DNA of 64,000 nucleotides from Chitinophaga polysaccharea (lineage in GTDB: Bacteria > Bacteroidota > Bacteroidia > Chitinophagales > Chitinophagaceae). Position 1 is the first letter of the stretch. The number at the start of each line of letters is the position of its first letter. This document shows positions 42,951 to 51,752 of this stretch, one piece after another. The DNA lies in assembly GCF_007829335.1 (NCBI RefSeq), contig NZ_VIWO01000002.1, positions 682,001 through 746,000 of the forward strand, written 5' to 3'. The notes beneath the pieces were generated by a model that was given only the letters and a program-made list of their open reading frames with translations, was not told where the DNA came from and made no database searches. The translations under genes were made by a program, and so were the position numbers.

Positions 42951-44846
42951 ATGAATAAGTTGATATTACTGGTAGCACTTTGTTTGTTAGCGGCCAATAC
43001 CCAGGCGCAGGAATTACATGAATATATCACCAAACAGGACATCTCCATCCTGTTACTACCCAATAGGGAAAAGGGGTTGCTGAGAGGACCTGTAAAATCG
43101 TACCTACAATGCATCACCAATTACGATGGCAAGGGTATGCCCAGCAATGCTTTAACTTATCAAGCGTTTGAGTTCACGTTATCAGGTTGGCCATCGAAGC
43201 TAATGAACTATACCAGCACCGATAAAAGTATTCCCACAGTATATTATTATACTGGTAACCGGATAGACAGCAGTGATGGACCCGGGAGGAAAATATACCT
43301 ATACAATGACGACAACAGCATCCGCCAGATAGATACCTATGGCTATATGGAACGCGACAGGTATACCCTTCTGCAGTCCGTGCAGCTTTTCTATGACAAG
43401 CGTCGCCTGGTGAACAAAAGTATTACCACACAACGGAGTCAGCAGGAAACTACCACTACATATACTTACAATAAAGCGGGGAAGTTAACCGGATCGCATA
43501 CCACCAGTACCAACGAGGATATAGAATGGAGCCGTGAATTTGATGAAAAGGCGCAACTGTTCCGGTTTAAGACCAGCTATAAAAATACGCCGGCCAACAA
43601 TTTCCTGACTACCATGGAGTTGAATAAACAGGGAGATATATCCGCTACTACCTATAGTGGTAACGGGAAAGTATATATTAATACCTACCAATACGAGTAC
43701 GATGCCAAAGGGAACTGGATTAAACAAACCCGGTTCATGAATGGGCAAATGGATTATGTGGCACGTCGCTCCTACGAGTACTACCCTGAAAATAAGGAGC
43801 AAACCGGGCTTGCCACAACGGCCCCCGACATGCCCGTCCTTCCAAACATGCTGCTGGCAGCAGAAGTAGTAGACTCTTTTACCGCTGCACTGAACCAGCG
43901 CCAATATACGCGTGCCTGGCAATACTGTACCGGTAAACGCTGGGGCACTGCGGCACAGTTTTCCAGTATAAAAATGTATGGAGGCATTACCGCAGCCAGG
44001 TTGCTAAAGCCGCTTTACCAGCCTATTCCCGGAGCCGAGCGTACTATCAATATCCCTGCAACCGTGGCGGTCGACGACCCGGTGAACGGTAATGGCATCT
44101 TTGAACAGGAATACCAATTAGAGCGTGGCGATAATGGGTGGAAAATAGCCGGGATACGGTTGATCAGCAGCAGCCGGGCCAGCGACAACTGGAGCCTCCA
44201 GGTGGCGCCCGCACCGGATTTCAACGCAGACCAGGCGATGCGCCTGTCCAAGGCGGTGTATGACACAGTATCTTTGTTGGCCGATGTAGGCGATCATGAT
44301 AGCATTGTCAGATCCCTGGATACGCTCCGCTTCTTTAAAACAGATAAAAAACGATATGCCCTGGCAGTATTTACCAACCAGGGACCTCAATATGGCGCCG
44401 CCACTGGTTGGTGCGACATATTGCTGTTTAGCAAAATCGCAGATAAATGGCAACTGCAAACCTTTCTTCTCAATGCCGGTGGTGGCGGTATGTACGGCTA
44501 TTCCGGCCGCTTCCTCAAACTATTGCGGACTGGCGATGAACAGGTAGGCATTGTACTGGAAGGCGGCCTTACCCACATGGGAGAAAATGTTTCCTGGGTA
44601 GATGTTGTGGGACTACAGGGCGATCGGTTGTCGCCGCTTACACACCTGGTTACTTCCTACGAATATGATAACGGTAGTGATAACCGCCGCTGTTACGACA
44701 ACAAATTCCGTTTTGAGAAAAACGGTCGCCCTGGATATGACCTGATCGTAGAAACCTCGTCTTCCGGCGGTGTGGCGCCCCGGAAATATATCATACCCTA
44801 TAATGACGGGTATAAATTACCTGAGGCGCTGGAACAGGAATTATGA
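42951..44846 (+). CDS. Exported YD-repeat-like protein of unknown function
   Basis: From the ATG at 42951 the product has 631 residues with a signal peptide ending ANTQAQE. Residues about 70-280 contain YD/Rhs-like repeats: TYTYNKAGKLTGSHTT, WSREFDEKAQLFRF, YQYEYDAKGNWIKQTRF. These repeats form beta-rich shells in larger proteins. The C-terminal half (about 300-631) has a mixed fold; its last part contains NAGGGGMYGYSGRF and GRPGYDLIVETSSSGG. I recognise no catalytic motif and no toxin domain. It is single-gene, between a divergent lipoprotein gene and a convergent one. Confidence 0.65.
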   Translation: MNKLILLVALCLLAANTQAQELHEYITKQDISILLLPNREKGLLRGPVKSYLQCITNYDGKGMPSNALTYQAFEFTLSGWPSKLMNYTSTDKSIPTVYYYTGNRIDSSDGPGRKIYLYNDDNSIRQIDTYGYMERDRYTLLQSVQLFYDKRRLVNKSITTQRSQQETTTTYTYNKAGKLTGSHTTSTNEDIEWSREFDEKAQLFRFKTSYKNTPANNFLTTMELNKQGDISATTYSGNGKVYINTYQYEYDAKGNWIKQTRFMNGQMDYVARRSYEYYPENKEQTGLATTAPDMPVLPNMLLAAEVVDSFTAALNQRQYTRAWQYCTGKRWGTAAQFSSIKMYGGITAARLLKPLYQPIPGAERTINIPATVAVDDPVNGNGIFEQEYQLERGDNGWKIAGIRLISSSRASDNWSLQVAPAPDFNADQAMRLSKAVYDTVSLLADVGDHDSIVRSLDTLRFFKTDKKRYALAVFTNQGPQYGAATGWCDILLFSKIADKWQLQTFLLNAGGGGMYGYSGRFLKLLRTGDEQVGIVLEGGLTHMGENVSWVDVVGLQGDRLSPLTHLVTSYEYDNGSDNRRCYDNKFRFEKNGRPGYDLIVETSSSGGVAPRKYIIPYNDGYKLPEALEQEL

Positions 44847-44864
44847 ATTACTTTCTGCAAAAGA

Positions 44865-44893
44865 AATGCCCCCCGCTGGAAGTGGGAGGCATT
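44865..44893. terminator. Terminator hairpin between convergent genes
   Basis: AATGCCCCCC (44865-44874) pairs with GGGAGGCATT (44884-44893) with one mismatch and a nine-base loop, followed by GTAATTTTAT. It lies just after the YD-repeat gene stop and just before the stop of the DUF4397 gene. Confidence 0.6.
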
Positions 44894-44899
44894 GTAATT

Positions 44900-45709
44900 T
44901 TATAACTGGAACGCTATCTGTGTATCCGTCATATAGTACACTTTGCTGCCGCTATCGTATGAAAGAGGGAAAATGGAAATGCCGTTGATGAGACCAGGTG
45001 AAGCCTGGGCGTTGCTGTCATCGTTAATGAAATTATAGGCAGAATTTTCTGGTGCGCCAAAATCGCGCGTATATTCTGCATTGGGGTCTATGCCGCTTGC
45101 GGCATCACGGATAACAATGACGTACAAATTCTTGGTGCCATCAGCTGCTTTTATGGGCAGTACTACTTTCTCAGACATGCCTCCTAATGGTATATTTTTA
45201 AGGATAGTAACGGAATCGGCTGGGTTTGCCGTATAGTCTTTACTGTTATTACGGAAGATCGTTACATTAATTTTTCCGGAACCGAAATTGGTAAACTTAT
45301 TAATAAGAATAAATGCAATGCTGTCGGTAGAAGGATGTTCAAAATCGCTGCCTTTTACAAACTGGTTAAATCCTAATGCCGGATCGTATGCATAGGACAA
45401 TGACAGGTTGTTGGTGGTTACATTCACGGTAGTATCTTTCAACACCGTGGCGCTGCCTTTTTTCCTTATGCTGAGCTGCAACTGGCTTCTCTGTTTTAAC
45501 AACACGGTAACACTGTGGCCTTTAATATTTTCGGCTGTCTTTGCCAGCCGACCATCTACAAATACATCCAGTGTATCCGTGGTAGTTAGTACAAAGGGAA
45601 CCGACAATTCCATGAACTTTTCTCCTTCCAGCGGAGTGCCTTTCTTACAGGAAAACAATCCTATTCCTGCCAACAGGCAACATAATAATCTTACAATAGA
45701 ATACCTCAT
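44900..45709 (-). CDS. DUF4397-like surface lipoprotein
   Basis: The 269-residue lipoprotein has lipobox LFSC (Cys21) followed by KKG. The mature part has two beta-sandwich-like halves, the first with DTLDVFVDGRLAKTAENIKG and the second with FILINKFTNFGSGKINVTIF, resembling DUF4397 domains of Bacteroidota surface proteins. It is the last gene of the surface-signalling locus. A strong hairpin separates it from the beta-helix lipoprotein gene, so its expression may be reduced relative to the upstream genes. It may be an accessory of the TonB receptor; its ligand is unknown. Confidence 0.6.
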   Translation of the reverse strand: MRYSIVRLLCCLLAGIGLFSCKKGTPLEGEKFMELSVPFVLTTTDTLDVFVDGRLAKTAENIKGHSVTVLLKQRSQLQLSIRKKGSATVLKDTTVNVTTNNLSLSYAYDPALGFNQFVKGSDFEHPSTDSIAFILINKFTNFGSGKINVTIFRNNSKDYTANPADSVTILKNIPLGGMSEKVVLPIKAADGTKNLYVIVIRDAASGIDPNAEYTRDFGAPENSAYNFINDDSNAQASPGLINGISIFPLSYDSGSKVYYMTDTQIAFQL

Positions 45710-45724
45710 TTTATAATACGTTGA

Positions 45725-45761
45725 TTAAAAAGTGACCGATCCCCCGAAGGGGACCAGTCAC
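45725..45761 (-). terminator. UUCG-tetraloop terminator after the beta-helix lipoprotein gene
   Basis: On the minus strand the stem GTGAC...GTCAC (45761-45732) encloses TCCCC-TTCG-GGGGA, a very stable C(UUCG)G tetraloop, and is followed directly by TTTTT. A small internal loop interrupts the stem. It lies 14 bases after the stop of the beta-helix gene and before the DUF4397 gene. Confidence 0.75.
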
Positions 45762-45775
45762 GCCATAAAAACTGA

Positions 45776-47248
45776 TTAGTAATTGAATTTAGTCCATCCG
45801 GTAGCCCAGTTGTTGGCAGCTGTACCATCGAATGCACCTCTGAAAGTAGTACCTACTAAACCAGCAGGTAAGCCGGTAGTTAAACCACCTGTCAGTGCAG
45901 GAGAAGCTACAGCAGGAGCACCTGTTCTTGGCAGATAGAAGTCAACAGGCACCCTGTTGAACGGATCTTTCAATCTGATAGCCAGGTTAGCATCTGTTGC
46001 GTTAGCATAGCCGGTGTTGTTATCAGCCGGATCAGCATAAGGCTTGGTAGCGCTGTAAGGATAAGCAGGGTTGCTGAAGAAAGGAACATTGAATGCGTGT
46101 ACCAGGTTATTTTTAATTTTAGATACACCATCTCTGTACTTTTCCTGTGTAGTCTGATCTGCTGCAGTACCGCCCGTAGGAACGGTGTTATCCAGGAGGA
46201 TACCATTGTTGAAGCCCAGGAATACTGAGTTGTACACTTCAAACTGGCTGCTTCTTCTCCATTGTGCCGCTACACCATATTTGCCGGTACCAGAAGGGGC
46301 AAAGTTGGTTTTGGTAGCCAGTGCCTGGTTAGGTTGACCAATGATAGTGAGGTTAGCAATCAATGGTTTTGTTACCGGGGTACGGGGGTTACCGGTAGCG
46401 TTGTTGTCTGACTCGATACCGTTAGAACCGCTCTTATCAGCGCGGGTAGTATCTTCTACTACCAACGCGTACTGAATACGGCCACGGAAACCGTTGTCGA
46501 AATCCAGACCATCATCCAGCGGGTTTACTACTACCACATGGGTTGCGTTTACAGTACCGCCAAAGAATTCGATACCATCATCAGCAGCTTTGTACACTTC
46601 TACGTAGTCGATAGTAGTACCACTACCAACGCCGCCGAGGGTTAAACCGTTGATTTCATTGTCGGGTGACAATTCGAAACCTGCATACTCAATACGTACG
46701 TATTTCAGGATACCGGAATTGTCGGTATCAACAGAACCACCATAGTAAGGAATTAATGGAGGAACGCCGCCGATACCTTCGATACGGGCAGTGTCGCCCA
46801 GGTTGGTGGTAGCACGGCCCAGGATAATGATACCAGAAGTTTGTCCGGAAGCAGGGCTGGCACTGTTGGTAGTGAAAACAATGGGAGCACTGGAAGTACC
46901 ATTAGCTTCAATTTTACCGCCACGGGTAATTACCAGACCACCACCTGGAACGCCGGCAGCACCTGGGATTCCTTTGATAGTAGAACCGGCATCGATCTGG
47001 ATTACATCCAGGGTATCTACGTATACCAGGCCACTCAACAGGTAAGTACCGCCTGTGAGGTGAATGGTATCACGTACCGTTTTGCCGGTGCCCAGTACGC
47101 CGCTGAGGGTAGCACCGTTAGCGGGTACAATCTGCGTAGCGCTCACCGGACGATCCGCTTGCTGATGTGCGTCTTTCTTACAAGAAACTGTGAGTACACT
47201 GGCAGCCAGGATAGTTGCAGCTGCAGCGTAGAGGTTAAACCTGGTCAT
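45776..47248 (-). CDS. Beta-helix-like surface lipoprotein of the TonB-receptor locus
   Basis: From the ATG at 47248 the product has 490 residues (a TTG at 47251 is less likely). The lipobox is LTVSC followed by KKDAHQQ. The rest has regular strand-and-turn patterns of a right-handed beta-helix: DVIQIDAGSTIKGIPG, GLVITRGGKIEANGTSSAPI, GILKYVRIEYAGFELSP, YVEVYKAADDGIEFFGGTVN and HVVVVNPLDDGLDFDNGF. Asp-rich DDG turns suggest calcium or sugar binding. Such proteins frequently follow a TonB receptor of the type encoded next to it and are thought to be its surface partner. No type IX secretion tail is present. Confidence 0.7.
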   Translation of the reverse strand: MTRFNLYAAAATILAASVLTVSCKKDAHQQADRPVSATQIVPANGATLSGVLGTGKTVRDTIHLTGGTYLLSGLVYVDTLDVIQIDAGSTIKGIPGAAGVPGGGLVITRGGKIEANGTSSAPIVFTTNSASPASGQTSGIIILGRATTNLGDTARIEGIGGVPPLIPYYGGSVDTDNSGILKYVRIEYAGFELSPDNEINGLTLGGVGSGTTIDYVEVYKAADDGIEFFGGTVNATHVVVVNPLDDGLDFDNGFRGRIQYALVVEDTTRADKSGSNGIESDNNATGNPRTPVTKPLIANLTIIGQPNQALATKTNFAPSGTGKYGVAAQWRRSSQFEVYNSVFLGFNNGILLDNTVPTGGTAADQTTQEKYRDGVSKIKNNLVHAFNVPFFSNPAYPYSATKPYADPADNNTGYANATDANLAIRLKDPFNRVPVDFYLPRTGAPAVASPALTGGLTTGLPAGLVGTTFRGAFDGTAANNWATGWTKFNY

Positions 47249-47337
47249 CAATCAAAGATTTAAAATTAGAAAATAGGAAACTAAAAACTGTATATACCGG
47301 TAATACATTCATTTACTAACGCTGTGACGGGGTTTCA

Positions 47338-50300
47338 TTAGAAACTGTATCCCAGCGTGAAACTATACGTTCTGCCTGGCGTGAGGCGATGGTAAACATA
47401 ATCTTTGCCTTTCTGATACATTAATTGCTTTGCGGTCCGTTGCTCTCCTGATGTTTCTTCTCCATCGCCATGATTAATATAGATCAATGAATAACTGTTT
47501 AACAGGTTGCTCACGTTGGCACGAAAGATCATTTTATCTTTCAGCAAGCGAACAGCTACCTGTCCGTCTAATGACTCCAGGGGGCGTTCGTACTGGGAAA
47601 TATAAAAGTTCTGGTTAGGTACGAATAAGCGGTTAGTCACATAATTATACATCAGGCTCACAGATACGGGCTTGATATCGTAGTAGGCTCCTGCGTTGAC
47701 CATCCAGTTGCTGGCGCCCTGCTGCGGCCTGTTTTCCCACTCGCCTATGCTTTGTACCAGCACCATTTTATTGGAGCCCGGAGGATCTTGCTGATACGTG
47801 ATACTGGAAGCCTTTTTCACCCGTGCAAACAGCCGGGTGCCGTTGGCATATAAAGTAAGGTTCCGGATCACCGGTACCTGCGTAAAAGCCAGTGATTTGC
47901 GTATTTCCACTTCTATTCCCCGGTTCTCGGCCACATGGCTGTTACGCAGCGTGTAGAACCCACCGTTGAAGTCCTTAAAGATCTCCATAGGGTTATCTAT
48001 CTTTTTATAGAAAAGGGATATAGACAAGATCTCCCCTGGTCCGGGATAATACTCATACCGGAGGTCCATGTGTTTGATACGCGTAGATACGATCGGGTCA
48101 TTGCTCATGTATTCATCTCCTAATTCAAAATCATATTCCCTGAAAAAGGTCAATTCGCGTAAGTCAGGACGGATAATACTCTGGGCATATGATCCGCGGA
48201 TATTCATTTTATTAGTGGGGCTGTAAGTTAGGCTGGCAGAGGGAAACAGGTTCCAGTTCTTTTCCCGGTTGTACAATGCGCTCAGGTCGTACGTATTGGC
48301 ATTACCGATACTACCAATCACTTTTTCCAGCACTTCATTTACCTTATTCAGGTTATAATACTCTGCTCTCACTCCCCAAACCAACCTTAATTTACCTGCC
48401 AGCTTCTGATCAAACATGCCATATACAGCGTGTAACGTAGCAAAGCGATGGAAGTCATCTCCAAAATTATCAAAGGCAAACTTGTAATCCGGGTTGGCGG
48501 GATCAAAGAATGAAGGTACGGGCAGCGGTACTTTAGACACCGGGCCGCCAGTAGAAGCACGCGCCACATAGAAAGAGCGGTCTTTATACCAGCCTGCATA
48601 CCCTGCTTTAAACGTGTTGGTTAATACGGTATTGCCTATATTAAAACGGAAAGGTATCTGCGTATTTACATCCCAGTTCAGGTCCGACTCATAAGCGTGT
48701 GTCCACCAACGCATAGCGCCATCGATCCCCCTGGCAGCGGGCGGGCCGGTCATCAGGTAAGGATCGGTAGTAATGCTATCATCCGGGGCCGGAGCATTCA
48801 TGTGATGATTGTCGGGACGTTGCCGGTCCAGCTGCACATATGTGCCGGACCATTGTATTTTTATGCCTTTTCCACCGACGCTATGCTCGCCTTTCAACTG
48901 TGTTTGCCACAATCGGGTCCACTGCACATTGTCATAATACCCAGTTCTTTGTCCCTGCGTACCACCTATATCACTGAGCCCTTTTCCCAGGATCAGCTGT
49001 TGATCCAGTGTATTAATATATAAAGACTGAAGACTGATCTTATGTTTGCTGGTGGTATACCCTATGCCTGCCAGGAATCCCATATTGGTGGTGAAGCCAT
49101 ATTGATTTCCCCGGAAGATAATAGAGTCGTCACCGTTGATTTTGCTGGGATCATAAATAAAACCATCCCGCTGCGATTCTACCCGCTGGGTTTGCAACGT
49201 ATTGCGGTAACTCACTGCTGCCAGCAGTCCCAGCTGACGGCTATTACTAAGGTTAGTAACGTGTCCCCAGGCCAGTTGGTAATTCTGTGAAGGATGGGCC
49301 TTCATATTATAGAGTCCCCAGTTGTTGTTCACCACCTGTCCTTTCTTTAGGGGATATTCATAGTTGCCGGTTCCCGGCTGAGGAGTAAGGCCGGCAGTTT
49401 CCGCCCGGATAGAAGCCAGATCTGGCCAGCCGAGCTTTCCGAAAAGTTCCCGGTGCTCTGATGGGCGTCCCAGGTATTCCTTGTCTAATTTCAGGCTGAG
49501 AAATTGTTTGCCGGTGGTGTTGTCGTTGATGCTACCTCCCACGCTGATAGTAAAGAAATTCTGCGTAGGAATAGCTTTCGTTTCCACGTTGACCAGTCCC
49601 CCACCGAATTCGGCGCTCATATCTGGCGTGATGGTTTTATATACCGTGATATTGTCGATGATATTGGAAGGGATGATATCGAAACTGAAATTCTTCCGGT
49701 TCAATTCTGTGCTGGGCATCAGTTGACCATTGAGCATGGCGCCGTTGTACCTTTCACTCATACCGCGTACCACCACATATTTATTATCCACCGTGGCTAC
49801 GCCGCTTACGCGTTTTAATACTTCTCCCACATTCTTATCCGGTGTACGGGCTATTTGTTCCGCACTGATACCGTCTGTTAATGCAGCCGCGTTTTTCTGC
49901 CGGTTATACAGCGACGCTATGGATTCTCTTTTAGCCGTAGCATTGACCGTTACTCCTTTCAGGTTGGAAGCGGTGGCTGCCAGCATCACGTCTTTTATGG
50001 TGGCCTGGTCAGCTTTCACCACGATGTTGGCCACACGGGTATTGGTAAATGCCAGGTGGCTGAATTGTACTTCGTATATGCCTTCAGGTAAGGGAATAGT
50101 ATAGGTGCCATCCACCCGGGAGGTGGTTACTTTAGTGCCTTTATTAACAGAGATGGTAACACCCGGTACCGACTCATTCTGGTCGTTAAAAATCCGGCCC
50201 TGTAGGCTGCCCATGGCGGATTTTCCGGCGTCTTCGTTTTTATTTCTTTTACTGCGGATAGCAATGATATTTTCTTTCAGCTCTACCTCCAGTGGTAATT

Positions 50301-50571
50301 GTTCATCTACCAGCTGTAAGAGCGCAGATAAAGACATGGGGCTTTTAGGAATATTCAGGCGCAGGGAAGCTACTTGTGCAGGGTCGTACAGGTACCGGTA
50401 ATTTCCCTGCTGTTGTTGCAGCGAGGTAAGTATAGTGGCTACCGGCTGTTTGCCAACCGGCAATTTTACCAACTGCTGTAAGCCTTCCTGGTGCTGGGCA
50501 TATAGCGTTGTTAAAGGTAGGAAAGAAACAAGACACATGATCAAAACGATACTTCGTACAAATGACCTCAT
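47338..50571 (-). CDS. TonB-dependent receptor with STN signalling domain
   Basis: The 1077-residue outer-membrane protein has a signal peptide ending TTLYAQ and an STN domain at about residues 30-108 (LPVGKQPVATILTSLQQQQG to LEVELKENIIAIRSKR). A carboxypeptidase-like domain follows at about 120-205 (LQGRIFNDQNESVPGVTISV), then a plug (EVLKRVSGVATVDNKYVVVR, MSERYNGAMLNGQLMPSTEL) and a 22-strand-type barrel ending YSFTLGYSF. The STN domain is the part that contacts FecR-type anti-sigma factors. The preceding FecR gene ends 105 bases upstream and the sigma gene lies before that. The ligand is unknown; the partner lipoproteins suggest a complex nutrient or metal chelate. Confidence 0.9.
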   Translation of the reverse strand: MRSFVRSIVLIMCLVSFLPLTTLYAQHQEGLQQLVKLPVGKQPVATILTSLQQQQGNYRYLYDPAQVASLRLNIPKSPMSLSALLQLVDEQLPLEVELKENIIAIRSKRNKNEDAGKSAMGSLQGRIFNDQNESVPGVTISVNKGTKVTTSRVDGTYTIPLPEGIYEVQFSHLAFTNTRVANIVVKADQATIKDVMLAATASNLKGVTVNATAKRESIASLYNRQKNAAALTDGISAEQIARTPDKNVGEVLKRVSGVATVDNKYVVVRGMSERYNGAMLNGQLMPSTELNRKNFSFDIIPSNIIDNITVYKTITPDMSAEFGGGLVNVETKAIPTQNFFTISVGGSINDNTTGKQFLSLKLDKEYLGRPSEHRELFGKLGWPDLASIRAETAGLTPQPGTGNYEYPLKKGQVVNNNWGLYNMKAHPSQNYQLAWGHVTNLSNSRQLGLLAAVSYRNTLQTQRVESQRDGFIYDPSKINGDDSIIFRGNQYGFTTNMGFLAGIGYTTSKHKISLQSLYINTLDQQLILGKGLSDIGGTQGQRTGYYDNVQWTRLWQTQLKGEHSVGGKGIKIQWSGTYVQLDRQRPDNHHMNAPAPDDSITTDPYLMTGPPAARGIDGAMRWWTHAYESDLNWDVNTQIPFRFNIGNTVLTNTFKAGYAGWYKDRSFYVARASTGGPVSKVPLPVPSFFDPANPDYKFAFDNFGDDFHRFATLHAVYGMFDQKLAGKLRLVWGVRAEYYNLNKVNEVLEKVIGSIGNANTYDLSALYNREKNWNLFPSASLTYSPTNKMNIRGSYAQSIIRPDLRELTFFREYDFELGDEYMSNDPIVSTRIKHMDLRYEYYPGPGEILSISLFYKKIDNPMEIFKDFNGGFYTLRNSHVAENRGIEVEIRKSLAFTQVPVIRNLTLYANGTRLFARVKKASSITYQQDPPGSNKMVLVQSIGEWENRPQQGASNWMVNAGAYYDIKPVSVSLMYNYVTNRLFVPNQNFYISQYERPLESLDGQVAVRLLKDKMIFRANVSNLLNSYSLIYINHGDGEETSGEQRTAKQLMYQKGKDYVYHRLTPGRTYSFTLGYSF

Positions 50572-50676
50572 TGATAGTATAGCTTTTATTTGTTTTTAAA
50601 AATGCCCCGTATGGGCAATAGTATAGCTGCTCAGCATATTGCTATGCTGTAGTACGTTACTTGTTGTATCAAAAAT

Positions 50677-51651
50677 TTACTCTTTGCTGATCTTACACCC
50701 CGACGGTGTATAGGTCACCTGTAGCTGATGCACAAAGGTGATGGCTGCTACAATGGTTTTGAAATCATCTGATGTATTGAATGTACCTGAAACACGCTGC
50801 TGGCCTGCTGTTTCCGTTGCTGTCAATTGCTGGTTATACTGGTACGATAACCGGCGGCATACTTCTTTCAGGGTAGTATTATTAAAATAGATCTTATCTT
50901 TTATCCAGCCGGTAGACTGTTTTACCAGGCTATCCTGCACAGGCTCCATCAGCTGGTTACCTTCGAAATCCACTTTCATGCCGGGTGTGAGTATACGGTC
51001 GCCGGCGCCGGCGGTGGTAACCGCCACTTTACCTTCCAGCAGGCTTACGCGGATAGCGGTATCCCGTATGGTAAAGGCGCTGATATTAAAAGCGGTTCCC
51101 AGTGCGGTAGTGGTAATGCCGGCCGTGTGTACGCGAAATGGTTTGCTTTTATCGGGCGCCACTTCGAAGTACGCTTCTCCCAACAGTTCCACTTCCCGGG
51201 TAGCTTCATTATAATTATCCGGATAACGGAGCACAGCATTTTTATTGAGCCATATTTTGGTGCCATCGCCCATTACTACCGAACGGATCGCACTACCGCG
51301 GTTGTCCAGTTTCTTCCACTCCAGCCGGGCTACCTGGCTGACTGCCGCTTTCTTTTTACCGGCAGTCAGGAGGTAAAAGATGGCTGTTGACAAAACAAGT
51401 AAACCCGTACATACGGCTGCATACTTCGACCAGCTGGCCCGCAGCAAGCGGATCTTAGCCTGGCGGGGTAGCGTAATAGGTGGTGGTGTTATAGTAGCAG
51501 AAGGATTTTCAATGGCATCCTTCCATTTCGATTGTAAAAATCCATCCAAAATTGTATGATCACCAGCATCGAGGCAGGCTTCCACCAAGGTGCGCTCTTC
51601 GGCCGTGCATTGTTGTTTAAAATAACGTTCTAATAGTTGTTGTGTGATCAC
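50677..51651 (-). CDS. FecR-type anti-sigma factor
   Basis: The 324-residue inner-membrane protein starts at a GTG (51651) preceded by AGGTG; no ATG is available near it. A cytoplasmic domain of about 75 residues should hold the sigma factor. One membrane segment follows at 77-96 (KYAAVCTGLLVLSTAIFYLL), then the periplasmic FecR domain (about 120-215, EVELLGEAYFEVAPDKSKPF and TALGTAFNISAF) and a C-terminal DUF4974/STN-like domain (VCRRLSYQYNQQL). It would be the anti-sigma factor for the sigma-S41 fusion encoded 101 bases upstream and would receive the signal from the receptor STN domain. Confidence 0.92.
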   Translation of the reverse strand: MITQQLLERYFKQQCTAEERTLVEACLDAGDHTILDGFLQSKWKDAIENPSATITPPPITLPRQAKIRLLRASWSKYAAVCTGLLVLSTAIFYLLTAGKKKAAVSQVARLEWKKLDNRGSAIRSVVMGDGTKIWLNKNAVLRYPDNYNEATREVELLGEAYFEVAPDKSKPFRVHTAGITTTALGTAFNISAFTIRDTAIRVSLLEGKVAVTTAGAGDRILTPGMKVDFEGNQLMEPVQDSLVKQSTGWIKDKIYFNNTTLKEVCRRLSYQYNQQLTATETAGQQRVSGTFNTSDDFKTIVAAITFVHQLQVTYTPSGCKISKE

Positions 51652-51752
51652 CTGTTAATATTTGAATGAATTATACAAACAGAACGAATGGCGATAAAAA
51701 AGTGAGGAGGAGAAAAAGGTGAATTCACATTTTGGTAACATTGGAGATAAAA

